Below, in pieces: positions 1 to 5,159 of a DNA stretch of 8,336 bases; position 1 is the first letter of the stretch; each line of letters begins with the position of its first letter. The position numbers and the translations under genes were made by a program. The notes below the pieces were generated by a model. That model was not told the DNA's origin and ran no database searches. It saw only the letters and a program-made list of their open reading frames with translations. This DNA comes from CAYGLV01 sp964351025 (GTDB lineage Bacteria > Actinomycetota > Thermoleophilia > Gaiellales > Gaiellaceae), in the NCBI GenBank assembly GCA_964351025.1, contig CAYGLV010000079.1, forward strand, positions 1 to 8,336. Direction: 5' to 3'.

Positions 1-377
1 GCGCGGCGCTCGTCGAGCGCTTCGCCGCCGCCGCGGAGGCCTCCGGCGCGCACGTCCACCTCGGCGCGGCGCCGGAGCTGGCCGGCGACGTCGGCGTCTC
101 GCGCGCGCTCTACGGGCTCGCCGACACCGGCTCGGTCGTGCTCGCCGCCTCGCCCGACGAGCCGCGCTCGCGCTCGCTCCTGCCGTGGACGCATGTGGCG
201 CTCCTCCGGGTCGAGGACATCGTGCCCGGCCTTGCAGAGCTTTTCGCCGAGCTCGGCCCCGACCTGCCGAGCGCGCTCGCGATCGTCACCGGCCCGAGCC
301 GCAGCGCCGACATCGAGCAGCGCCTCGCCGTCGGTGTGCACGGCCCCGGCGAGGTGCACGTCGTGCTGCTGGACTGA
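1..377 (+). CDS. lutC: LutC-like LUD-domain protein, 3' end only
   Basis: The frame is open from the left edge (first whole codon at position 3) to TGA at 375-377, giving the last 124 residues. The fragment reads like the C-terminal part of the LUD (YkgG/LutC) domain: an ADTGSVVLA-type segment, the PWTHVAL strand, and the family hallmark TGPSRSADIEQ followed by GVHGPGEVHVVLLD at the C-terminus. LutC acts with the iron-sulfur proteins LutA and LutB in oxidation of L-lactate to pyruvate in the cytoplasm (known for the family). lutA/lutB, if present, lie left of the window. The gene converges with the minus-strand membrane-protein pair. Family assignment is firm; the lactate role is inferred because the partners cannot be seen. 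Confidence 0.88.
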   Translation, partial: AALVERFAAAAEASGAHVHLGAAPELAGDVGVSRALYGLADTGSVVLAASPDEPRSRSLLPWTHVALLRVEDIVPGLAELFAELGPDLPSALAIVTGPSRSADIEQRLAVGVHGPGEVHVVLLD

Positions 378-413
378 GCTGTCGTGCCCGCAAGAGGCGC
401 GCGCACGCACCGA

Positions 414-433
414 GAGAGCGGGGCCCGGCTCTC
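414..433. terminator. Possible bidirectional terminator hairpin between convergent genes
   Basis: GAGAGC at 414-419 is complementary to GCTCTC at 428-433 around a GC-rich 8-nt loop, in the 91-bp gap between the stops of the lutC-like gene and the converging GlsB-like gene. There is no T-tract on either side, so it is terminator-like by position and shape only; T-less hairpins are common in high-GC actinobacteria. Confidence 0.35.
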
Positions 434-468
434 GCCGGACCCGCTTCCCATCTCGTAATCGAGCCGCC

Positions 469-729
469 CTACGTGCGCTGCTTGATCGCGCGATAGGCGA
501 ACAGCACGAGCACGCCGCCGGCGATCGCACCGATCCACGTGCTGAGATCGAAGAACTCGTCGATCGGGTCGCCCGCCCCGATCGCGGTGGCGATGAATCC
601 GCCGGCGACGGCGCCGGCGATCCCGAGGGCTGTTGTGAGGATGATCCCGAGCTTCTCTCCTCCGGGGACGATCGCCTTGACGATCACACCCACGAGGAAG
701 CCGAGAACGATCCAGCCGATGATGCCCAT
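469..729 (-). CDS. GlsB/YeaQ/YmgE-family small membrane protein
   Basis: An 86-residue protein, the usual length of the GlsB/YeaQ/YmgE (transglycosylase-associated) family. It starts MGIIGWIVLGFLVG and has three hydrophobic segments at about 2-22, 27-51 and 66-82. A VPGG turn follows the first segment, glycine-rich GIAGAVAGG lies in the second, and an acidic DPIDEFFD segment precedes the last. The basic tail is YRAIKQRT. It is an inner-membrane protein of unclear biochemical role, often linked to stress response in the family. ATG at 727-729 is chosen because the family N-terminus begins there and a GGGAG sits just upstream; a longer frame exists but its extension is low-complexity. It starts 4 bp after the stop of the DUF6458-like gene, so the two are almost certainly cotranscribed. 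Confidence 0.85.
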   Translation of the reverse strand: MGIIGWIVLGFLVGVIVKAIVPGGEKLGIILTTALGIAGAVAGGFIATAIGAGDPIDEFFDLSTWIGAIAGGVLVLFAYRAIKQRT

Positions 730-733
730 TCCC

Positions 734-970
734 CTACTCCCGTTCCCTGTCCACGACACGCTCGTGGACGACCGTGGTCGAGCCTTCGCGTGGGCGGTTG
801 AACCCGCCCCAACTCGACCAGAAGACCATCGAGAGGATGAGGCCGGCGCCTCCGACAACCATCAGGATCACGCCGACAGTGCTGATGTCGATCCCACTGA
901 CGGTGGCAGTGACGGCCCACGTGAGGATCGCACCGACCGCGATGAGGATGAGGCTGACAGCAATTCCCAT
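734..970 (-). CDS. DUF6458-like small membrane protein
   Basis: A 78-residue protein starting MGIAVSLILIAVGAILTWAVT, with two transmembrane segments at about 3-22 and 32-52 joined by VSGIDISTVG. This matches the actinobacterial DUF6458 pattern (G.ILI.VG.IL..AVT..V.GID...VG.IL...G). A positively and negatively charged tail follows from about residue 58 (PREGSTTVVHERVVDRERE). Function is unknown; it presumably sits in the cytoplasmic membrane. ATG at 968-970 has an AGGAAAGGA purine run about 10 nt upstream. The same frame stays open to 1420 through the tRNA fragment, but that extension cannot be coding. It is the first gene of a two-gene unit with the GlsB-like gene, behind a TATAAT box at about 1050. 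Confidence 0.8.
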   Translation of the reverse strand: MGIAVSLILIAVGAILTWAVTATVSGIDISTVGVILMVVGGAGLILSMVFWSSWGGFNRPREGSTTVVHERVVDRERE

Positions 971-1048
971 TACGCGCACGTCCTTTCCTAGAGTGTGACG
1001 GCACCGTCGACCCCGGGGCGCCGCCGGACGGTCGTGTAGCGCCCATAA

Positions 1049-1054
1049 ATTATA
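1049..1054 (-). promoter_or_regulatory. -10 box (TATAAT) for the minus-strand membrane-protein pair
   Basis: The minus strand carries a perfect TATAAT in an AT-rich patch that stands out from the GC-rich surroundings, about 80 nt upstream of the DUF6458-like ATG. No good -35 hexamer is visible at 17 nt. A short inverted repeat (GACGG at 997-1001, CCGTC at 1004-1008) lies in the expected 5' leader. Confidence 0.5.
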
Positions 1055-1089
1055 CCGTCGCTCCGGCCTAACCGGTTCGGAAAAAAGAG

Positions 1090-1150
1090 CGGCGGGGGTG
1101 GGATTCGAACCCACGGGACGCTTGCACGCCCAACGGTTTTCAAGACCGCA
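1090..1150 (-). pseudogene. tRNA-Ser(UGA) 3' fragment, probable att site
   Basis: On the minus strand this reads as the 3' part of a class II tRNA: anticodon arm GCGGT-CTTGAAA-ACCGT (anticodon TGA, complement at 1140-1142), a long variable arm, T arm GTGGG-TTCGAAT-CCCAC, 3' acceptor strand CCCCGCC and discriminator G at 1090. A T-run follows at 1086-1081. The 5' part (acceptor strand GGCGGGG and D arm) is missing: upstream of 1150 the sequence is AT-rich and non-tRNA, and no GGCGGGG occurs on that strand up to 1680. Tyrosine recombinases commonly target the segment from anticodon loop to 3' end, so this is best read as the displaced tRNA end left by an integrated element. No CCA is encoded. 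The organism must carry an intact copy elsewhere. Confidence 0.8.
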
Positions 1151-1183
1151 GATAAAGTGGTCATTTGCAGGGCTTTTTATTCT

Positions 1184-1207
1184 CGTTCGCCAGTACGTTC
1201 GCCAGTG
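1184..1207. repeat. 12-nt tandem direct repeat beside the tRNA fragment
   Basis: CGTTCGCCAGTA (1184-1195) is followed at once by CGTTCGCCAGTG (1196-1207), 11 of 12 identical. It starts 34 bp inside the tRNA fragment boundary. Length, direct orientation and position resemble arm-type integrase or excisionase sites flanking an att core; this is inference. Confidence 0.6.
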
Positions 1208-1212
1208 CCGCA

Positions 1213-1230
1213 GAAATCGTGCACGATTTC
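1213..1230. repeat. 18-bp perfect palindrome
   Basis: GAAATCGTGCACGATTTC reads the same on both strands with no spacer. It lies 5 bp beyond the 12-nt tandem repeat. A dimeric DNA-binding protein site is the simplest reading. No T-tract adjoins it, so a terminator is unlikely. Confidence 0.65.
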
Positions 1231-1274
1231 GGCCATCTGGTGTAGTCAATCGTGACAACGAATAGTCCGGCACC

Positions 1275-1310
1275 GGAACCCTGGGTGCGGCGGGAACCCT
1301 GGGTGCGGCG
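1275..1310. repeat. 18-bp exact tandem duplication
   Basis: GGAACCCTGGGTGCGGCG occurs twice back to back (1275-1292, 1293-1310) with no mismatch, in non-coding DNA. Probably a recent replication-slippage duplication; no function is evident. Confidence 0.8.
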
Positions 1311-1501
1311 ACCTCCACGGTGTGTAGCTTCCTCTTCACGCGGGTCCTCCCTGTCGATCTTGGCTGGATCCGCCCCCAACGCTGCCAACGGCAACGGACG
1401 GGGCGGGAGGGCCGTCTCAACTTCTACATCGAACGGGACAACCTCGCCCGGGGCGCGGGACGGCTTGCGTGCGCCGCCTGGCCAGGGGCCGGACCGGGCG
1501 T

Positions 1502-1536
1502 AGCTATCTTTCTCAAAGTCACTTTACTTTTCATAG
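1502..1536 (+). promoter_or_regulatory. Putative promoter/operator of the sulfur operon, shared with sqr
   Basis: This AT-rich island holds AGCT (1502), AAG (1516-1518), CTTTACTTT (1522-1530) and a terminal AG. The same elements at the same relative positions recur upstream of sqr (6741-6775); 20 of 35 positions match by eye. Within it AAAGT-c-ACTTT forms a short inverted repeat (1515-1525). The motif ends about 28 nt before the GTG of the leader ORF. Which part is -35/-10 and which is operator cannot be resolved from sequence alone. Confidence 0.45.
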
Positions 1537-1558
1537 CATCGTCGGTAAGGTAACCGCC

Positions 1559-1645
1559 GTGACGCGCGGCGACCTCCGGCACCGGTTCGAGAAGAGGCCC
1601 TGCTGCGCGATGCCCGCAGCCTTTCCGATCCCGTCTGCCGGCTAA
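1559..1645 (+). CDS. Cys-Cys leader ORF (putative cysteine attenuator)
   Basis: A 28-codon ORF from GTG at 1559 to TAA at 1643-1645, ending 35 bp before the reductase ATG. GGTAAGG lies upstream with AAGG at 1547-1550, about 8 nt from the GTG. The peptide has two consecutive TGC codons at 15-16 within KRPCCAMPAA; cysteine is rare otherwise. Leader ORFs with runs of Cys codons upstream of cysteine and sulfur genes act as cysteine-responsive attenuators in mycobacteria (established there). Position, start signal and overlap with two hairpins (1602-1620 and 1631-1678) fit that role here. An alternative is chance: a 28-codon ORF with two adjacent Cys codons can occur randomly in GC-rich DNA, and the start is GTG. 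Confidence 0.55.
   Translation: MTRGDLRHRFEKRPCCAMPAAFPIPSAG
1602..1620 (+). promoter_or_regulatory. Hairpin spanning the leader Cys codons
   Basis: GCTGCG (1602-1607) pairs perfectly with CGCAGC (1615-1620) around CGATGCC. The 5' arm contains almost all of the two Cys codons (1601-1606), so a ribosome paused there would keep this stem melted. Confidence 0.4.
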
Positions 1646-1678
1646 CCGAGTCCCGCACCCCACCGGCCCAGGAGACGG
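1631..1678 (+). promoter_or_regulatory. Predicted hairpin burying the reductase ribosome binding site
   Basis: CCGTCT (1631-1636) pairs with AGACGG (1673-1678), and GCCGG (1637-1641) with CCGGC (1663-1667). This gives 11 pairs interrupted by a 5-nt bulge at 1668-1672. The reductase Shine-Dalgarno AGGAG (1670-1674) falls in the bulge and the adjoining stem, and the leader stop TAA (1643-1645) falls in the loop. Translation of the leader would run into the 5' arm and open the stem. Confidence 0.42.
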
Positions 1679-1680
1679 AG

Positions 1681-3336
1681 ATGACGACAGACGTCGGAGC
1701 TACGCGCACACCCGGTGGAGAGGTCGGCTGGGAGCTCGTGCTCAAGCGCAATCCGGTCGAGCGGCTGAAGAAGGAAAAAGCCCCGCTCGGGATCCGGGAC
1801 GAGCTGCCGGCGCTGATCGCCGCCGGCTACGAGGCCGTGCCCGAGGAGGACATCGTGCGGCTCCAGTGGTGGGGCCTCCACCACGACAAGCCGAAGGTCG
1901 GCACGTTCATGCTGCGGATCAAGCTGCCGAGCGGCTACCTCACCCCCGCGAAGCTGCGCGCGATCGGCGAGGTCTCGAACGCCTACGGCCAAGGCTCCGG
2001 GGAGCTCGCCACCCGCCAGAACATCCAGCTCCACTACCTCCACCTCTCCGCCCTGCCGGAGGTGTTCGCACGCCTCGACGCCGCGGGGCTCTCGACCGCG
2101 GGCGGCGCCGGCGACACGGTCCGCAACATCACCGGCTGCCCGGTGCAGGGCCTCGCACGGGACGAGCTATTCGACGCGACCCCGGTGGTCGAGGCCGCCG
2201 CCGGCTTCTTCCACGGCAATCCGGACTTCGCCGACCTGCCGCGGAAGCACAAGTGCACGATCGCGGCCTGCGCCGACCGCTGCAACGCTCCCGAGATCAA
2301 CTGCATCGCCCTCGTCGGCGTGCTGCACGAGGAGCGCGAGGGGTTCGCCGTGCTCGTCGGCGGCGGCCTCTCCTCGGTGCCGCGGCTCGCGCGCGACCTG
2401 GGCGTCTTCGTGCCGAAGCAGGAGGCGGTCGAGGTGCTCGCGGCGATCACGGGGGCCTGGAGCGTCGACCTGCACTACCGCGTCTCACGCGTGAAGGCGC
2501 GACTGAAGTTCATGATCGACGACATCGGGCCCGAGGGCATGCGCGCGCTCGTGGAGGAGCGGCTCGGCCGGAGGCTCGACGACTATCGGCTCGCGCCTGT
2601 GGAGGCCCCTCCCAGCAACCACGTCGGTGTCCACGAGCAGCGCCAGGCGGGCCTGGCGTACATCGGCTTCCCCGTCCACCTCGGGCTCGTCTCCGGCGAC
2701 CAGATGGTCGCGCTCGCCGACCTGGCCGAGAAGCTCGGCACCGACATCCGCATCACCCGCCAGCAGAACTTCGTGCTCGCGAACGTGCCCGAGGACGAGG
2801 CCGGCGCGGCGATCGAGCGCGTCGCCGAGATCGGCTTCCCGCTGGACGCGAACAAGGTGCGCGCGAACGGCATCGCCTGCACCGGCGAGCCGCACTGCAA
2901 CTTCTCCGTGACCGAGACGAAGTCGCGGCTCGGACGGCTGATCGAGCGCCTCGAGGAGCGCTTCGGCGAGGCCATCGGCGACCTGCGGCTGCAGCTTGAC
3001 GGTTGCCCCCACGCCTGCGCGCAGCACTGGATCGCCGACCTCGGCTTCCAGGGCACGACCGCGCGTACCGACGACGGGAGGCGGCTGCAGGCGTACGACA
3101 TCTTCCTCCGCGGCGGGCTCGGCCCCGATGCGGGCATCGCCCGGCCGCTCTTCCGGCGCGTGCCGTCGGAGGAGCTGGACGTGCCGGTCGCCGCCCTGAT
3201 CCAGGGTTGGCTCGACGGCCGCCGGGAGGGAGAGAGCTTCGCGGCGTTCTCGCGCCGCCTCTCCGACGAGGAGCTGGGCGCACTTGCCGGCCTGGAGCCG
3301 GCGCGCCGGCGCGAGCGGAACGAGGAAGTAGCGTGA
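1681..3336 (+). CDS. nirA: Ferredoxin-type nitrite/sulfite reductase (probable sulfite reductase)
   Basis: A 551-residue siroheme-[4Fe-4S] reductase of full family length. The duplicated ferredoxin-like/reductase halves are visible: an RNITGCPVQG segment (149-157), PDFADLPRKHK (181-191), VGGGLS (226-231) and RVKARLKF (270-277) in the first half, and the cluster/siroheme motif C400-x5-C406 plus C442-x3-C446 (ACTGEPHC and GCPHAC) in the second. It reduces sulfite to sulfide (or nitrite to ammonia) with six electrons from ferredoxin. The following APS reductase and siroheme genes favour sulfite. Compared from memory with mycobacterial SirA, the active-site Tyr-Cys pair appears to be His67/Thr146. 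Extra cysteines occur at 192-208 (C192, C197, C201, C208). ATG is supported by AGGAG at 1670-1674, 6 nt upstream. No NADPH-binding domain, so not CysI-like with a flavoprotein partner. Confidence 0.93.
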   Translation: MTTDVGATRTPGGEVGWELVLKRNPVERLKKEKAPLGIRDELPALIAAGYEAVPEEDIVRLQWWGLHHDKPKVGTFMLRIKLPSGYLTPAKLRAIGEVSNAYGQGSGELATRQNIQLHYLHLSALPEVFARLDAAGLSTAGGAGDTVRNITGCPVQGLARDELFDATPVVEAAAGFFHGNPDFADLPRKHKCTIAACADRCNAPEINCIALVGVLHEEREGFAVLVGGGLSSVPRLARDLGVFVPKQEAVEVLAAITGAWSVDLHYRVSRVKARLKFMIDDIGPEGMRALVEERLGRRLDDYRLAPVEAPPSNHVGVHEQRQAGLAYIGFPVHLGLVSGDQMVALADLAEKLGTDIRITRQQNFVLANVPEDEAGAAIERVAEIGFPLDANKVRANGIACTGEPHCNFSVTETKSRLGRLIERLEERFGEAIGDLRLQLDGCPHACAQHWIADLGFQGTTARTDDGRRLQAYDIFLRGGLGPDAGIARPLFRRVPSEELDVPVAALIQGWLDGRREGESFAAFSRRLSDEELGALAGLEPARRRERNEEVA

Positions 3337-3355
3337 CCGAGAGGAGGAACGGCAC

Positions 3356-4138
3356 ATGAGCGTGGATCTGATCGACGAGCTGGAGGCGGGGGAGCTCTCC
3401 GTCGAGTTCGAGGGCGAGGAGCCGGAGGTCGTGGTGGCATGGGCGCTCGAGCACTTCTCACCGCGGATCGCGATCTCGACCGCGTTCCAGCTCGACGGCG
3501 TGGCGATCCTCGACATGGCCTACCGGATCGATCCCGCGATCCGCGTCTTCTCAGTCGATACGGGCCGGCTGCCGCAGGAGACCTTTGACCTGATCGAGCT
3601 GCTGCGCGAGCGCTACCCGGGACTGAACCTCGAGCTGCTCGCACCCGATCCCGTTCATCTGCAACGGCTCGTCGCGCGCAAGGGCCCGAACCTCTTCTAC
3701 ACCTCGGTCGAAGACCGGATGCTCTGCTGCAACGTGCGCAAAGTGCAACCGCTGACACGGCACCTCGCCGGCCTCGACGCGTGGATCACCGGCCTTCGCC
3801 GCGACCAGTGGGCAACACGCACGAACATCCGCAAGATCGAGATCGACCACGACCACGGCGCGATCGTGAAGCTCAACCCACTCGCCGAGTGGACGGAGGA
3901 GGAGGTCTGGGACTACGTGCGCGCGAACGACGTTCCCATCCATCCCCTCTACGAGCGCGGCTACACGTCGATCGGCTGCGCCCCGTGCACCCGGGCGATC
4001 GGGCCGGGCGAAGAGACGCGGGCCGGACGCTGGTGGTGGGAGTCGAACGCGCCGAAGGAGTGCGGCATCCACTGCGCGATCGAGACCGGCGGATTCGAGC
4101 ACGAGCTGCACGCGATCGTCGGGGACGGCCATGAGTAG
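3356..4138 (+). CDS. cysH: Adenylyl-sulfate (APS) reductase, [4Fe-4S] type
   Basis: A 260-residue PAPS/APS reductase-family protein that reduces adenylyl sulfate to sulfite and AMP using thioredoxin. The P-loop-like region is at about 40-48 (STAFQLDG), VDTGRLPQET at 67-76 and GLRRDQWATR at 146-155. The four cluster cysteines that mark APS-specific enzymes are present: C124-C125 and C208-x2-C211. The catalytic cysteine is C236 in ECGIH (235-239), 24 residues from the end; a further Cys (C240) follows. This makes a separate APS kinase unnecessary for assimilation. AGGAGG at 3342-3347 precedes the ATG by 8 nt, and the gap from the reductase is 19 bp. Product sulfite is the substrate of the upstream gene. 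Confidence 0.95.
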   Translation: MSVDLIDELEAGELSVEFEGEEPEVVVAWALEHFSPRIAISTAFQLDGVAILDMAYRIDPAIRVFSVDTGRLPQETFDLIELLRERYPGLNLELLAPDPVHLQRLVARKGPNLFYTSVEDRMLCCNVRKVQPLTRHLAGLDAWITGLRRDQWATRTNIRKIEIDHDHGAIVKLNPLAEWTEEEVWDYVRANDVPIHPLYERGYTSIGCAPCTRAIGPGEETRAGRWWWESNAPKECGIHCAIETGGFEHELHAIVGDGHE

Positions 4139-4589
4139 CGCGGTCGTTCTCCGGGGCGAGGCCCGCGAGGTCGCCCTCGGCGAGGCCCAGGCGGTGCTGG
4201 CGATGGTGCAAGACGAGGAGCGGCGCGGCCGGCTCGCAGCGCTCGCGGCCACCGCGGACGAGGGAGCGGTGACGGGAGAGGATGCCGAGGCGCTCGAGGA
4301 GCTGCTCGAGCTCGGGCTCCAGACCGGGCGGATCCGCGCCGTCTACGGCCCCGGCGGCGAGCAGGCGGCCCTCCAGACGTACCGGCGGTTGCCACGCGGC
4401 GCGGAGCTGGCCGAGAGCGCGCGCGAGGTGACCGCCGCGCTGCAGACGCTCCTCGCCAAGCCGCTCGAGTCGGTAGCGATCCAGGCGGTAGGACCCGGCG
4501 CATACGTCCTCACCCTGAAGGTAGACGGCGCCGACCTCTCCGTGCGCCTTGATCGCCAGGGAGCGCGCCTGGCGTCGGTGGGCGTGTGA
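4131..4589 (+). CDS. Unrecognised 152-aa protein of the sulfur operon
   Basis: I do not recognise this family. The 152-residue protein has a helix-prone, Glu/Ala/Leu-rich N-terminal part (about 10-65, EALEELLELGLQTGRIRAVYGPGGE) and a helix at 90-110. Its C-terminal part is strand-prone (114-150, VAIQAVGPGAYVLTLKVDG and SVRLDRQGARLASVG). It contains no Cys, His or Trp, so redox or Cys/His metal chemistry is unlikely. No signal peptide or membrane segment is seen. Its ATG lies inside the end of cysH (8-bp overlap), implying translational coupling, and it sits in the same frame as the next gene, separated by TGA and two codons. A regulatory or scaffold role in sulfite/siroheme metabolism is only a guess from location. 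Codon use looks like that of its neighbours. Confidence 0.82.
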   Translation: MSSAVVLRGEAREVALGEAQAVLAMVQDEERRGRLAALAATADEGAVTGEDAEALEELLELGLQTGRIRAVYGPGGEQAALQTYRRLPRGAELAESAREVTAALQTLLAKPLESVAIQAVGPGAYVLTLKVDGADLSVRLDRQGARLASVGV

Positions 4590-4595
4590 CCGCCC

Positions 4596-5159
4596 ATGCC
4601 TGACAAGCGCTACTACATGGCCTGTCTCGACCTCGAGGGCCGGAGCTGCCTCGTCGTCGGCGGCGGCCCCGTCGCGCTCGAGAAGGCGCTGGGGCTACTC
4701 GAGTGCGGCGCGCACGTGACCGTAGTTGCCCCGCAGGCCGTGTCGGAGCTGCAGGCGCCGCCGGTCGAATGGCTGGCCCGCGGCTACCGGGCGGCTGACC
4801 TCAACGGGCGCGCGCTCGTCATCGCCGCGACCTCCGACCGCCGGGTCAACCGCCGCGTGCACGCCGACGCGGCGGTGCGCGGCCTGCTCTGCAACGTCGC
4901 CGATGTCCCCGAGCTCTGCACCTTCATCCTCCCCGCCGTCCACCGCCAGGGCCAGATCGCTGTCGCCATCTCGACGGGCGGCGCTTCGCCTGCGCTCGCT
5001 CAGCGCATCAGGGACGAGGTGGCGGCTCGCATCGGACCCGAGCACGCCGCGCTCGCCGCCCGGCTGCGCGAGCTGCGGCCCTGGGCCCGGTCGCACTTCC
5101 CGACCTACGCCGAGCGCCGGGACTTCTTCGCCCGCCTCGTGGACGAGGAGCTCGGATGA
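4596..5159 (+). CDS. Precorrin-2 dehydrogenase / sirohydrochlorin ferrochelatase (CysG N-domain, Met8p type)
   Basis: A 187-residue protein matching the N-terminal module of CysG, found here as a stand-alone enzyme. It oxidises precorrin-2 to sirohydrochlorin with NAD+ and can insert Fe2+ to give siroheme. The dinucleotide-binding loop VVGGGPVALEKA is at 20-31. The catalytic-site NVADVPELCTF (100-110) contains Asp103, and STGGASPALAQRIRDE (126-141) follows, both hallmarks of the family. The C-terminal helical dimerisation part (about 143-187) is present. The start ATG is 6 bp after the previous stop with no obvious Shine-Dalgarno, so it probably relies on coupling; ATG at 4617 (residue 8) is an alternative. 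It overlaps cobA by ATGA. Siroheme produced would serve the upstream reductase. Confidence 0.92.
   Translation: MPDKRYYMACLDLEGRSCLVVGGGPVALEKALGLLECGAHVTVVAPQAVSELQAPPVEWLARGYRAADLNGRALVIAATSDRRVNRRVHADAAVRGLLCNVADVPELCTFILPAVHRQGQIAVAISTGGASPALAQRIRDEVAARIGPEHAALAARLRELRPWARSHFPTYAERRDFFARLVDEELG

Larger units (their letters stand above)
1151..1501. other. Non-coding stretch between tRNA fragment and sulfur operon promoter
   Basis: I see no convincing gene here. Frames on both strands lack recognisable protein sequence. The left 100 bases are noticeably AT-richer than the surroundings and carry the 12-nt tandem repeat and 18-bp palindrome listed separately. Further right are an 18-bp tandem duplication (1275-1310) and a GC-rich stem-loop: CCGCCCC at 1370-1376 pairs with GGGGCGG at 1400-1406, with an inner TGCC/GGCA at 1383-1393. 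No riboswitch consensus that I know could be matched. Confidence 0.6.

Noticed and set aside
1090..1260. An intact tRNA-Ser interrupted by an intron
   Set aside because: The break lies 5' of the whole anticodon arm, not in the anticodon loop, and no GGCGGGG acceptor strand is found on that strand up to 1680.
1161..1394. Minus-strand frame ending in LANVLANENKKPCK beside the att site, as a possible integrase C-terminus
   Set aside because: Upstream the frame is low-complexity Arg/Gly-rich sequence including the duplicated 18-mer, with no recombinase catalytic motifs (R..HxxR..Y).
734..1420. Long minus-strand frame extending the DUF6458-like protein to 228 aa
   Set aside because: The extension reads straight through the tRNA-Ser fragment and the promoter box and resembles no protein; the true start with a ribosome binding site is at 970.
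1231..1680. SAM-I/IV or other sulfur-related riboswitch before the reductase
   Set aside because: GGCAACGG near 1390 recalls the SAM riboswitch core, but the surrounding stems and conserved blocks could not be matched and it lies upstream of the likely promoter.
1866..2999. Long Arg/Gly/Ala-rich frames overlapping the reductase, cysH, cobA and sqr on both strands
   Set aside because: They are shadows produced by high GC content; the overlapping frames contain the complete motif sets of known enzymes.
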